A DNA stretch of 64,000 nucleotides from the NCBI GenBank assembly GCA_016710365.1, contig JADJVW010000002.1, positions 372,001-436,000 on the forward strand, read 5' to 3'. Under the pieces are notes generated by a model. The model was not told the DNA's origin. It did no database searches and worked only from the letters and a program-made list of their open reading frames with translations. Numbering within the stretch: the first letter of the stretch is position 1; each line of letters opens with the position of its first letter. Both the position numbers and the translations under genes were made by a program. This document shows, piece by piece, positions 27,457 to 37,805 of the stretch. The stretch is from Candidatus Caldilinea saccharophila (GTDB lineage: Bacteria > Chloroflexota > Anaerolineae > Caldilineales > Caldilineaceae).

Positions 27457-28355
27457 ACGTCCCCGGCACGCACCACAGGATCATCGGTTGATGAAAGTGC
27501 CGCGGGTGCGTGCCGGGGACGTAAGCGGCGACGGGTTGGCGGCGTATCTGGGGGGATTGGAGAACGGTGAAGATGCATCTGCGTTCTGGGCACGCATGGC
27601 TGGTGGGGTACGTCCCCGGCACGCACCACAAGATCATTGGGTAATGAAGTTGCCGCAGGTGCGTGCCGGGGACGTAAGCAGCTGCGTTCTCGGCATGCGT
27701 GGCTGGTGTGGTACGTCCCCGGCACGCACCACAAGATTATTGGGTAACGAAGTTGCCGTTGGTGCGTGCCGGGGACGTAAGCGACGTAAGCGGCGTGGGG
27801 TACGTCCCCGGCACGCACCGCAAGATCATTGGGTAACGAAGTTGTCGCTGGTGCGTGCCGGGGACGTAAGCGGCTGCGTTCTCGGCACGCGTGGCTGGTG
27901 GGGTACGTCCCCGGCATGCACCACAAGATTATTGGGTAACGAAGTTGCCGTTGGTGCGTGCCGGGGACGTAAGGCGTGGACGTAGGGCGTGGGGTACGTC
28001 CCGGCCGCACCACAAGATCATTGGGTAATGAAGTTGCCGCTGCGTGCCGGGGACGTAAGCGGCTGCGTTCTGGGCACGCTGGCTGGTGGGGTACGTCCCC
28101 CGGCACGCACCACAAGATCATTGGGTAACGAAGTTGCCGGTGCGTGCCGGGGACGTAAGCGGCGTGGCATGCGTGGCTGGTGGGGTACGTCCCCGGCACG
28201 CACCACAAGATTATTGGGTAACGAAGTTGCCGTTGGTGCGTGCCGGGGACGTAAGCGGCTGCGTTCTCGGCATGCGTGGCTGGTGTGGTACGTCCCCGGC
28301 ATGCACCGCAAGATCATTGGGTAATGAAGTTGCCGCAGGTGCGTGCCGGGGACGT
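27457..28355. repeat. Array of nine directly repeated REP-like palindromes
   Basis: Units begin at 27457, 27610, 27713, 27802, 27905, 27996, 28093, 28187 and 28290. Seven are exactly 66 bp; those at 27996 and 28093 have small losses. Each has 19-bp arms (ACGTCCCCGGCACGCACCA and its complement) and a conserved asymmetric loop (ATTGGGTAACGAAGTTGCCG), all in the same orientation. Spacers are 87 bp for the first and 23-37 bp for the rest. They are built from GCGGCTGCGTTCTCGGCATG-like and GTGGCTGGTG motifs. Variants (GTAATGAAG versus GTAACGAAG) recur in blocks, suggesting multi-unit duplication. No cas genes are near and the units are hairpins, so this is not CRISPR. Confidence 0.95.
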
Positions 28356-28373
28356 AAATAGCGAAGGTGATCC

Positions 28374-31300
28374 ATGTTCAACGAATCCAACACAGTTGAA
28401 TCCATGATCCGTGACCTGCTGTGCGGGGCGCAGCCGGCTGCTGCAAAGGCGGTTGCAGAGCTGCCCGTACCCTACATCCCGTCCGGCCTCGCTCACCGCG
28501 GCGCGGGCTGGCATTATGTGCCAGCCGCAGCCTTGCCGCGCCAGCCGCAGGATGTCTTTGTCGAGGCCTTTGTGCGCGAGGCGCTCATCCGGCTCAACCC
28601 GGACATTGCCGCGCAGCCGGAGCGCGCCGACGAGGTGATCTACAAGTTGCGCGCCATCGTGCTGGGCGTGCGTAGCGACGGGCTGGTCAGCGCCAACGAG
28701 GAGTTCACGGCGTGGCTGCGCGGGGAGCGCTCCATGCCCTTTGGCCCCAACCACGAACACGTCACGGTGCGGCTGGTCGATTTCGAGGACGCGAGCCAGA
28801 ATCAGTACGTCGTCACCACGCAGTACACTTTCGCGCCGGGCCGGCCGAGCGCCGCGCCGATCTCATCCTGCTGGTCAATGGCTTCCCGCTGGTGCTCGTG
28901 GAGGCCAAGACGCCGGTCCGTAACGCGGTCAGTTGGGTGGACGGTGCGCTCCAGGTGCACAACGATTACGAGCGTTTCGTGCCGGAACTCTTCACCTGCA
29001 ACGTCTTCAGCGTGGCCACCGAGGGCAAGGACCTGCGCTACGGGTCGATCCACATGCCGGTCGAGTTGTGGGGGCCGTGGCGGGAGGAAGAGAATTTACG
29101 TCCCCGGCACGCCGCAGAGGAACCTGGGACGTATGAAGTGGCACTGCGGCGTGCCGGGGACGTAAGCGGTGGGCGGCGTGCCGGGGACGTAAACGGCGGT
29201 CTGGCCGAATTGAAACGCAGCGTGCCGGCGCTGCTGCGGCCCAACGTGCTGCTCGACATCCTCGCCAACTTCACGCTCTTTGCCACGGACAAGAAGCAGC
29301 GCCGGCTCAAGATTGTCTGCCGCTATCAGCAATACGATGGGGCCAACCGCATCGTGCAGCGCGTGATGGCCGGCGCGCCCAAGAAGGGGCTAATCTGGCA
29401 CTTCCAGGGGTCGGGCAAATCGCTGCTCATGGTCTTTGCCGCGCAGAAGCTGCGCATGCAGCCGAGCCTGCGCAACCCCACCGTGATCATCGCCGTGGAT
29501 CGCATCGACCTCGACGCGCAGATCAGCGCCACCTTCCACGCCGCCGACATCCCCAACCTCGTCAAGGCGGAGACGCGCGAGGAACTGGCGCAACTGCTGC
29601 GCCAGGACAGCCGTAAGATCATCATCACGACGATTTTCAAATTTGGCGAGGCGGAGGGATTGCTCAACGCGCGCGAAAACATCGTCGTGCTGGTGGACGA
29701 GGCGCACCGCACGCAGGAGGGCGATCTGGGCATCCGCATGCGGGCGGCGCTGCCCAACGCCTTCTTCTTCGGGCTGACCGGCACGCCGATCAACAAACGC
29801 GACCGCAACACCTTCGTCACCTTTGGCGCGGTGGAGGATGCGCACGGCTACATGAGCCGCTACGGCTTTGACGAGTCGATCCGCGACGGTGCGACGCTGC
29901 CGCTGCGTTTCGAGCCGCGGCTGGTGGAGTTGCATATCGATAAGGAGGCCCTCGACGACGCCTACCGCAAGCTGACCGGCGGTCTCTCCGACCTGGACAA
30001 GGAGACGCTGACACGCACCGCGGCGCGCATGTCGGTGCTGGTGAAGACACCAGAGCGCATCGACCGCATCTGCGCCGACATCGCCCACCACTTTACGGAG
30101 AAGATTGCGCCCAACGGATTCAACGGCATGGTCGTCACCTATGATCAGGAAAGCTGCCTGCTCTACAAGGCGCGGCTCGACCAGCATTTGCCCACCGAGA
30201 TGAGCGACATTGTGATCTCCGCGGCGGGCAAGGAACGCGAGGACAAGCGCTATCTTCCCTACAAGCGCGACCGCGATGCCGAAGAGCGGATGCTCGACCG
30301 CTACCGCGACCCCAACGACCCGTTGCAGCTTCTGATCGTGACCGCAAAGCTGCTCACCGGCTTCGATGCGCCGATCTTGCAGGCGATGTATCTGGACAAG
30401 CCGCTGCGCGACCACACGCTCTTGCAGGCGATCTGCCGTACCAACCGCACCTATGGGGACAAGAAGACGTGCGGGCTGATCGTCGATTACCTGGGCGTCT
30501 TCGATGACGTGGCCAAGTCGCTGGAGTTTGACGAAGCGGGCTTCCGCCAGGTCGTCTCCAACATTCAGACGTTGAAGAACGAACTGCCCATCGCCATGCA
30601 GCAGTGTTTGAGCTACTTCATGGGCGTCGACCGTGCGCTGACCGGTTACGAGGGTCTGATCGAAGCGCAGGCGTGCCTGCCCAACAACGACGTGCGCGAT
30701 GCGTTTGCGGCTGACTACAACGCGCTTTCCAATCTCTGGGAGACGCTCTCACCCGACCCGCTGCTCATCGACTACGAAACCGACTATCGCTGGCTGTCGC
30801 AGGTCTACATCTCGGTGCAGCCAACGACCGGCGCCGGCGCGCTGCTCTGGCACTCGCTGGGCGCCAAGACGCTTGAGTTGATCCACCAAAACGTGCACGT
30901 CGAGGCGGTGCGCGACGACCTGGCCGACATCCTGCTTGACGCCGACCTGGTTGAGGCGCTGCTTGATACGCCCGACCCCGGCAAGAAGGCCAAGGAGATC
31001 GAGATCAAGGTGACGCAGCGGCTGCGCCGGCAGATGGGCAACCCGCGCTTCCGCGCCCTTTCCGAGCGGCTGGAGTCACTCAAGGAGCGTCACGAGCAGG
31101 GGCAGTTGCACAGCGTCGAGTTTCTCATAGCACCTGCTCGACCTCGCCCGCGACGTGCTGGAGGCCGAGAAGGCGACGCCGCCCGCCGAGGATGAAGACC
31201 GCGGCAAGGCGGCGCTGACCGAACTCTTCGAGGAAGTGCGCGGCCCCGACACGCCGATCATCGTGGAGCGCCTCGTCGCCAAGATCGACGAGATCGTGCG

Positions 31301-31448
31301 GCTGGTGCGCTTCCCTGGCTGGCAGAACACGACCGAGGGCGAGCGCGAGGTGCGCAAGGCGCTGCGCCGCACGCTCTTTGAGTTCAAACTGCATCAGGAT
31401 CGGGAGTTGTTTGATAAGGCGTATGGGTATGTGAGACAGTATTACTGA
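28374..31448 (+). CDS. hsdR: Type I restriction endonuclease subunit HsdR (two frameshifts, palindrome insertion)
   Basis: ATP-dependent translocase and nuclease of the type I complex. The N-terminal part has the PD-(D/E)xK nuclease core (ADLILLVNGFPLVLVEAKTP) spanning the first frameshift (near 28849, where a G appears lost). The motor follows: FQGSGKSLLMVFAA (Walker A), VLVDEAHRTQEG (DEAH box), FFGLTGTPI, LLTGFDAPILQAMYLDKPL and LQAICRTNRTYG. A second shift near 31129 (an extra T) leads into the C-terminal helical part ending at 31448. Between nuclease and helicase regions a REP-derived segment of about 33 codons is read in frame. AAGGTGA precedes the ATG, which lies 18 bases from the last array unit. 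Confidence 0.93.
29098..29191 (+). repeat. REP-like palindrome plus half unit inside hsdR, in frame
   Basis: A full 66-bp unit (29098-29163) with arms ACGTCCCCGGCACGCCGCAG / its near-complement is followed by another right arm (GGCGTGCCGGGGACGTAAAC). The hsdR frame runs through it without a stop, giving NLRPRHAAEEPGTYEVALRR then AGDVSGGRRAGDVNGG. Confidence 0.92.
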
Positions 31449-31477
31449 GTGTACACCATCGACAGTATTCAAGATGC

Positions 31478-31590
31478 GGCTCAACCGGAATTCATGTGGT
31501 CGGGCCTTACGTGCCGGGGACGGGCTGATCGTTGTCTGCTCGACCGAAGCACCGCAAGCCCGTCCCCGGCACGTCACCTCACGAGATCCC
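31478..31590. mobile_element. MITE-like palindromic element, copy 2 (right end truncated)
   Basis: Left terminal arm GGCTCAACCGGAATTCATGTGG, the inner palindrome (ACGTGCCGGGGACGGGCT / AGCCCGTCCCCGGCACGT) and the same loop as the other copies. The right arm stops at ACGAGATCC, missing the GGTTGAC end. No clear target duplication was found. It starts 30 bases after the hsdR stop and thus closes the restriction locus on the right. Confidence 0.8.
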
Positions 31591-32053
31591 AATATCAAGA
31601 CCCCAAAACATCCAAAATAAGGTGGATTCGACCGCCACACGAATGGTGGTGAGAATCGCTGCTCTTTGAGTTCTGAGCCGGAATGTGTACGTCCATTACC
31701 AAGCCCGGTAAAGCTCTGTCGGCGTTCGATAGCCAAGCGAGTCACAACAACGGCGCAACCCAAATCACCTACGACAGCATCGCGCAAGGGACATCGAATT
31801 CCTCGTACACCATTTATGGCGGCTGGCGAAAGGATTTCAGCGGGACGGGGATGCAAAGCAATGTGTCTGGCTGTGGTTGATGCATAGGTCGCGATGTGTC
31901 ACGATCTCCCTACGCGGTTGGCGGCGCAGCTCGACAGGTCAGCATGTGCCGGACGCGTGTAGATAACTCAGATCTGTCGTGCGGTGCTGCCTGCTCCAGC
32001 AGCCTCTTCTTCTACAGATGCTGCCTCGAGGTTTGGCCGCCCAGCAACAAGCG
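31591..32053. other. Intergenic region, nothing recognised
   Basis: Only short unsupported reading frames between the MITE and the response regulator gene. Confidence 0.4.
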
Positions 32054-32770
32054 ATGATAATCTCTGCTGTGAGCAAGCAGCGAATTTTGGTGGTCGATGA
32101 CGATAAGTCGATTGTTAACGTCGTGCGCGGCTATCTGGAGCAGGCAGGCTATCTGGTGTTGGCGGCGTACAACGGCGAAGATGCGCTCCATGCGCTGCGC
32201 AGCGAAAAGCCCGATCTGCTTGTTTTGGATTTGATGCTGCCCGACCGCGACGGATGGGAGATCACGCGGTTGATTCGGGCTGACGCCAGCCTGGGCGTCA
32301 TGCCCATCATCATGCTCACAGCGCGTGTCGAGGATGTGGACAAGATCATCGGGTTGGAGATCGGCGCCGACGATTACATCACCAAGCCTTTCAACGCCCG
32401 TGAGATCGTGGCGCGTGTGCGCGCCTTGATGCGCCGCGTCCAGTTCGGCCAATTCGCGCCGTCACAGCAGGTGCGCGTCGGCGCACTTGTCCTCGATATC
32501 GACCGCCGTGTGATCTTCCTTGACGACCGGCTGATTGAACTGACTCGCACCGAATTCACCCTCCTTCAGTTGCTGATGTCACACGCCGGGTATACGTTTA
32601 CGCGCGACGAGTTGCTGGAGAAGATCATGGGGTATGCCTACGAAGGGATGGGACGCACGCTCGACACGCACATCAGCAACCTGCGCAAAAAGATCGAGCC
32701 GGACCCCAGCGCTCCCACCTACATCCAGACCGTCTATGGCGTCGGCTATCGTATGACCAGGGCTGGGTGA
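32054..32770 (+). CDS. OmpR/PhoB-family response regulator
   Basis: Two-component transcription regulator. The receiver domain is complete: acidic pair VVDDDKS, phospho-acceptor Asp in LLVLDLMLPDRDG, Thr in IIMLTARVED and Lys in YITKPF. The C-terminal winged helix has the family elements LTRTEFTLLQLLMSHAG, YTFTRDELLEKIMG and the recognition helix GRTLDTHISNLRKKIEPD. I take the ATG at 32054; the frame is open further upstream. Its stop overlaps the histidine kinase start, so the two are co-translated. Confidence 0.95.
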   Translation: MIISAVSKQRILVVDDDKSIVNVVRGYLEQAGYLVLAAYNGEDALHALRSEKPDLLVLDLMLPDRDGWEITRLIRADASLGVMPIIMLTARVEDVDKIIGLEIGADDYITKPFNAREIVARVRALMRRVQFGQFAPSQQVRVGALVLDIDRRVIFLDDRLIELTRTEFTLLQLLMSHAGYTFTRDELLEKIMGYAYEGMGRTLDTHISNLRKKIEPDPSAPTYIQTVYGVGYRMTRAG

Positions 32771-33877
32771 CGATGAACCGGCTCTGGGTGCGCTTGAGCA
32801 TCGTCATCAGTTCGCTCGTCTTTGTGGCTGCATTGTTGCCTGTGGCTGCATTTCTCATCTTCGCACCGCACGCGCGTCCCGAAATCCTCGATGCAACACC
32901 TCAGCGTGCGCGTATCGAGCGGCCGGCCGGAGACTCCGTCGATCTCAGTCCGTGGCGTCTCGTCTCACGCGACCTGGTGCGCGCGCTGCTCGCCGCTGGG
33001 GTGTTGGGCGTGGCTGGTGGGATTGCGGCCAGCCGCATCCTGGCGGCGCCGATCACGCAACTGGCGGACGCGGCCCAGTCGATCGGCGCCGGCAATCTTG
33101 CGACGCGCGTGCAGGTGAATCGCAGCAGCCGCGAGATCGATGAACTCACCGATGCATTTAACAAGATGGCCGTCGATCTTCAGCACGCCGCCGAACAGCG
33201 CAACGCCCTGATGACCGACATTGCCCATGAATTGCGCACACCACTTACCGTGCTGGAGGGCAACTTGCGCCGCACTTGACCACGTTTTTGACCTGGACGA
33301 CGAACAGATCGCCAATCTATACACACAGACGAGCCACTTGATCCGATTGGTGAATGAGATGCGCGAACTGGCGCTCGCCGAGGCCGCACAACTGCCACTC
33401 GACAAACAGCCGGTCGACCTGGCAGCGTTGGTGCGGGAGACGGTGGCCGTCTTCGAGCCGCTGGCCGAAGAGAAAGGCGTCACGCTGGCGGTGCAAACTA
33501 CCCCGGATCTGCCGATGGTGTTGGCCGACCGCGTGCGCATCCGCCAGGTATTACACAACCTTTTGGCGAACGCGCTACGCCACACCCCACGCGACGGCAG
33601 CATTCTCGCCGCGGCAACCGTCAATGCGTTGGGAGTGATCGTATCGGTTCAGGACAGCGGGGACGGCATCGACCCGCAGCAGATCGAACACATCTTCGAC
33701 CGCTTCTATCGCACCGACCCGTCGCGCAGCCGCGAGACTGGCGGCAGCGGGCTGGGGTTGGCGATTGTCAAAGCCCTGGTGGAAGCGCACGGCGGCGCGG
33801 TCTTTGCGACGAGTCCCGGTCCAGGACAAGGCAGCACGATCGGGATACAGTTGAACACACTTTGCGAAATGTCTTGA
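32767..33877 (+). CDS. Sensor histidine kinase (one frameshift)
   Basis: Membrane sensor partner of the preceding regulator. An N-terminal transmembrane helix, a short extracytoplasmic loop and a second helix lead into a HAMP segment (ITQLADAAQSIGAGNLATRV). The HisKA box IAHELRTPLTVLEGNL carries the phospho-acceptor His. A one-base shift near 33275 separates it from the ATPase part, which has the N box (QVLHNLLANALRHTP), the G1 box (VQDSGDGIDP), the F box (FDRFYRTDPSRSRETGG) and the G2 box (GSGLGLAIVKALVEAHGG). The start is GTG at 32767 or ATG at 32773. Confidence 0.92.
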
Positions 33878-33957
33878 CAATTTCTTGAGATTTGTCAGCG
33901 ATAATCAGACTATTGGGCTGCACTCGGCGCCCGCTACAGTGCGAATTGGAAACAACC

Positions 33958-34750
33958 GTGCCTCTAGATCTCTCCTCATCTGCACCGCCAATCATCGAAA
34001 TCGACCAATTGAGTAAAGTCTACGTCATGGGGACAACTGAAGTCTATGCGCTGCGCGAGGTATCGCTCACGATCCACAAGGGGGGAGTATGTCGCCATCG
34101 TCGGCGCCAGCGGGTCGGGGAAGAGCACGTTGATGAATGTGCTCGGCTTGCTCGACCGGCCCAGCAGCGGAAGCTATCGCATCGGCGGTGTGGAGGTGAG
34201 CCAACTCAGCAAGAATCGCATGGCCGAGCTGCGCAACACCGAGATTGGCTTTGTCTTTCAGCGATTCAACCTGCTCGCGCGCACGTCGGCGCGTCGCCAG
34301 GTCGAGCTGCCGCTGTTTTATGCCGGCGTGTCTACACGCGAGTCCACCCGCCGGGCAATTGCCGCGCTCGAACGGGTCGGGCTAGGCGATCGGGTGGATC
34401 ACCGGCCCGATGAGCTGTCGGGCGGCCAACAGCAGCGCGTTGCGATTGCGCGGGCGTTGGTCAATGAGCCGTCTATCGTACTGGCCGATGAACCCACCGG
34501 CGCGCTCGACTCCAAAACTGGGCAGGAGTTACTCGCCCTCTTCGACGAACTGCACGAGCGAGGCATCACCTTGATCGTCGTCACGCACGATGTTGGCGTT
34601 GCCAGCCGCGCTGGGCGGATCATCACCCTCTTTGACGGCAGCATCCTGGAAGATCGGCCAAACACCCCGGCAAAGCCCGACCCGGCAGTGCAACACGCGC
34701 CCCATTCCACACAGCACGCATCGGGAGAGATAACGCATGAGGTGGCTTAA
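33958..34750 (+). CDS. MacB/LolD-type ABC transporter ATP-binding protein (one frameshift)
   Basis: Energises the permease encoded next. Walker A is GASGSGKST, the Q-loop region is FVFQRFNLLARTS, the signature is LSGGQQQRVAIARAL, and Walker B with catalytic Glu is VLADEPTGALDS; THD supplies the H-loop. A six-G run at 34080-34085 has one G too many: five would join IHKG to EYVAIVGASGSGKST in one frame. The GTG at 33958 is the likely start, though its ribosome site is weak. It overlaps the permease gene by 14 bases. Confidence 0.92.
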
Positions 34751-35960
34751 ATACTTCGGTGTTGCCCTGCAGAGCATCCAGGCGCACAAGTTGCGCGCCG
34801 TGCTGACGATGCTTGGCATCATCATCGGCGTTGCTGCCGTGCTTGTAACCGTGGGAATTGGCAGCGGAGCGGCGCAAAGCATTACCGAACGCATCGAAAG
34901 CAGCGGCGCCAATCTGCTCACGATCAGCGGCGGCGCCCGCGGCAGTTCGGCTGGCACTAAATTGAGCATGGTCGATGCAGAACTCCTGGCCGATCCCAAG
35001 TTTTTTCCAGACATCAAGTTTGTAGCGCCGCAGTACACTGCCAGCGCCACCCTGACGCACGAAGCAAGCGAGGGCAGCTACCAGGTAGTCGGCACGACCG
35101 AAGCCTACGCGCCGGTGCGCAACCTCAGCCTGGCATCCGGTGAGTTTCTGACCGCCGACCAGGTTGCCCAGGATGAGAAAGTGGTCGTGTTGGGAGCAAC
35201 CGTAGCCAGCGATCTCTTTGGTGGTCAGGACGCGCTCGGCCAGTCGATCCGCATCGACGATGCACTTTTTCAAGTGACCGGTGTGCTGGAAGCGGCCGGC
35301 GGTTCGGGCTTTGGCAGCAGTGATAACCAGGTGTTTGCGCCGATCGATGTGGCGTTGGGCCGGCTTTTCAATGCCGGCCGCGTGCGCGGCGCCTATCCTG
35401 TGTCGACCATCAGCATTCAAGTGAACAGCCAGGATCGCCTTACCGCAACTTCGCAGCAGATCGAACGCGTGCTGCGCCTACGCCACGGCCTGGGCGCCGA
35501 CGATGAAAACGACTTTCAGATTTCCAATCAGGCTGACCTGTTGGCAGTGGCAAGTGATGTCTCTGGGACGCTCAGCGCGCTACTCGGCAGCATCGGCGCC
35601 GTGAGTCTGTTGGTTGGCGGGATCGGCATTATGAACATCATGTTGGTGTCGGTGACGGAACGCACGCGAGAGATCGGGCTGCGCAAAGCCATCGGCGCAC
35701 GTGACCGCGATATCCTGCTTCAGTTTCTGATCGAGGCGCTTGTATTATGCGCCCTCGGCGGCTTGATTGGCATCGGCTTGAGTTATGGTGTGCAGTGGCT
35801 GGTGGGGCAAATCCCTGGCGGCGCATTCCGCGTCGTGATTCAGCCGTGGGCGGTGGGGCTGGCGCTGATCGTCAGCACAGTCAGCGGCTTTGTCTTTGGC
35901 CTTTATCCTGCGGTGCGCGCCACCCAGCTCGACCCGATTGAAGCGCTGCGATATGAGTGA
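34737..35960 (+). CDS. MacB-type ABC transporter permease
   Basis: Inner-membrane permease of 407 residues with the MacB plan: one N-terminal helix (LRAVLTMLGIIIGVAAVLVT), a periplasmic MacB_PCD domain of about 220 residues and three C-terminal helices forming the FtsX domain (GGIGIMNIMLVSVTERTREI, the conserved cytoplasmic loop LRKAIGARDRDILLQFLIEA, and the terminal PAVRATQLDPIEALRYE). With the upstream ATPase and downstream adaptor it probably forms an export or envelope mechanotransmission system rather than an importer. Confidence 0.94.
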   Translation: MRWLKYFGVALQSIQAHKLRAVLTMLGIIIGVAAVLVTVGIGSGAAQSITERIESSGANLLTISGGARGSSAGTKLSMVDAELLADPKFFPDIKFVAPQYTASATLTHEASEGSYQVVGTTEAYAPVRNLSLASGEFLTADQVAQDEKVVVLGATVASDLFGGQDALGQSIRIDDALFQVTGVLEAAGGSGFGSSDNQVFAPIDVALGRLFNAGRVRGAYPVSTISIQVNSQDRLTATSQQIERVLRLRHGLGADDENDFQISNQADLLAVASDVSGTLSALLGSIGAVSLLVGGIGIMNIMLVSVTERTREIGLRKAIGARDRDILLQFLIEALVLCALGGLIGIGLSYGVQWLVGQIPGGAFRVVIQPWAVGLALIVSTVSGFVFGLYPAVRATQLDPIEALRYE

Positions 35961-35982
35961 ATGCGTTCGCCGGCAGTCATTG

Positions 35983-36054
35983 TGGTGACGTGCCGGGGAC
36001 GGGCTGCCAGTATTCCGTTCAACCAGGCGGTGTGTAGCTCGTCCTCAGCGTGTA
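35983..36054. repeat. Degenerate MITE-like palindrome
   Basis: ACGTGCCGGGGACGGGCTGC followed, after a diverged loop, by AGCTCGTCCTCAGCGTGTAG. It retains the inner palindrome of the 122-bp element but has lost the outer arms. It sits between the permease and adaptor genes. Confidence 0.65.
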
Positions 36055-36093
36055 GGCGCCCAAATCCAACGGTCAAATAGTAAGGAACCAGAT

Positions 36094-37757
36094 ATGTCTT
36101 TCAAGCAGAAACCAAAACGTCGCGGCTGGCTCATCGGATTGGCTGTGGTGGCTGTCGTCGCGATTGCAGGCTATTTTGCAGCCACGCGTCTGGGACTTCT
36201 GGGGCAAGGCGGCGAGGCTGGCGCGGCCAATCGAACGGCGGCTACGGGCGCAGCCGGCGCGGCAACGAATGGTGCGGCGCAGACAGTCGCCATCCAACCG
36301 GCGACGTTGGCACAGGGGGCGGTCAGCGCGTCGGGGCAGTTGACACTGGTGGATGAACGCAGCGTGCCCCTTGCCGTCGGCGGCATTGTGCAGGAGATCG
36401 ATGTTGCCGTGGGCGCTGCGGTCCCGGCCGGCGCAGTGCTGCTCAAGCTGGAGACCACCGACCTGGAGCAGGCAGTCGAACAGTCCCAACTCAGCGTGGA
36501 AACGGCCAAGATTGCGCTGGAAGATCTGAAGGCGACGACCACGAGCGCTGATCTGGCGCAGGCGCAGGCTGCGCTCGTCGAAGCTCAACAGAATCTGGAA
36601 AGTGTCAAGGCTGGGCCAAGCGCTGAGGAGATCGCCGCGGCGCACAGCGCTCTGGCCGCGGCTCAGGCCAGCTATGATGAATTGGTGGCCGGCGCCAGCC
36701 AGGAGCAACTGACTCAATTAAGCGCGGATCTCAAAAAGAAGGAAATTGCATTGCAGGACGCACAGCGCGCCTACGACCAGGTGGCGTGGCGCGGCGGCTC
36801 CAGCGCCGAAGCGACGACGCTCCAGGATGCCACGATCGATTACGAGTCGTCCAAGGCTGCCTACGCCGAAGCCACGTCGCCGCCCACTGCCTCGCAGGTG
36901 CAGTCAGACCTCAGCAGCATCCAGAGCGCACGTGTACAACTGAACGATTTGCTCAATTCGCCGACAACGGGTGAAGTTGCGACGCCGCAGCACAGCTTGC
37001 CCAAGCCGAAGCCACACTGGCCAACTTGCAGACCGGCCCGACCGCAAATGAGTTGCGCAGCGCCGAGATCACGCTGGAAAAGGCGCTGATCGACCTGGCG
37101 AACGCCAATCGAGATCTGGTCGCGGCCATGGTCACGGCGCCGATTGCCGGCGTCGTGATGTCGCTTAACGCCGAGTTGGGTGTGCGTCAGGCGGCCGACA
37201 GCATCGTAGCCACAGTTGCCGACCCCAACCAGCTTGAGCTTGTCGTCAACGTCGCCGAGTCGGATATCCCGAACGTGGCGCTCAACCAGGCAGCACAGGT
37301 GGAGATCGACGCACTGCCGGGCAAGACATTCGAGGGTGTTGTTCGATCGATTGCGCCGATCAACACCAGCGGTTCGAGTTCCGTCAGTTATCCGGTCACC
37401 GTGCGGCTGACTGACAGCGAGTTGGCCGGTGTTCTGCCCGGCATGAACGCGGTCGCCACACTCGAAAATCAGGCAAGTGGCGAAGGTAGTTGGCTGGTGC
37501 CCACCAACGCTTTGCGCGAGAACAACGGCGCGGCCATGGTCATGGTCATAGTCGTGCGCAACGGCGCCTCGGCGCCCGTCGTCGTGACGCGGGGCGCGGT
37601 CCAGGGCGAGTGGACGGTTGTCCAGTCACCCGAACTGCAAACTGGTGACGAGGTGATCGGCACGGTCACCTCGCGACTCAACGAACAGCGTGGCGGTTTC
37701 TTTGGGGGGGCGCCGCCGGGCGCCATACCCGGCGGTGGCGGCGCTCGGCGCCCTTGA
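36094..37757 (+). CDS. Membrane-fusion (HlyD/MacA-like) efflux adaptor (one frameshift)
   Basis: Periplasmic or extracytoplasmic adaptor for the MacB-type transporter. One N-terminal membrane anchor (GWLIGLAVVAVVAIAGYFAA) precedes a lipoyl-like beta domain (VPLAVGGIVQEIDVAVGAAV), a long coiled-coil hairpin of Ala/Gln-rich helices (about residues 130-310) and beta-barrel domains (VTAPIAGVVMSLNAELG, ATVADPNQLELVVNVAESD, LPGMNAVATLENQ). A base seems lost near 36985 in the second coiled-coil strand. The C-terminus is Gly/Pro-rich. It lies in the same direction as the transporter genes, 133 bases after the permease. Confidence 0.9.
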
Positions 37758-37805
37758 ATCCATCCAAACAACTTCAATGCTGCCAGGCAGTTTAAGGAGC
37801 AAATC

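Noticed and set aside
27457..28355. CRISPR-like periodic array
   Set aside because: The repeats are 66-bp hairpins with short, related spacers made from the same motifs, there are no cas genes, and a RAYT is adjacent.
27488..28361. Long plus-strand frames through the array (VRAGDVSGCVLG-type repeats)
   Set aside because: They arise from the repeated palindromes, lack ribosome sites and homologues, and change frame with each indel.
31666..31887. Two small plus-strand frames after the MITE
   Set aside because: They overlap each other in different frames, and have no ribosome site, homologue or codon bias.
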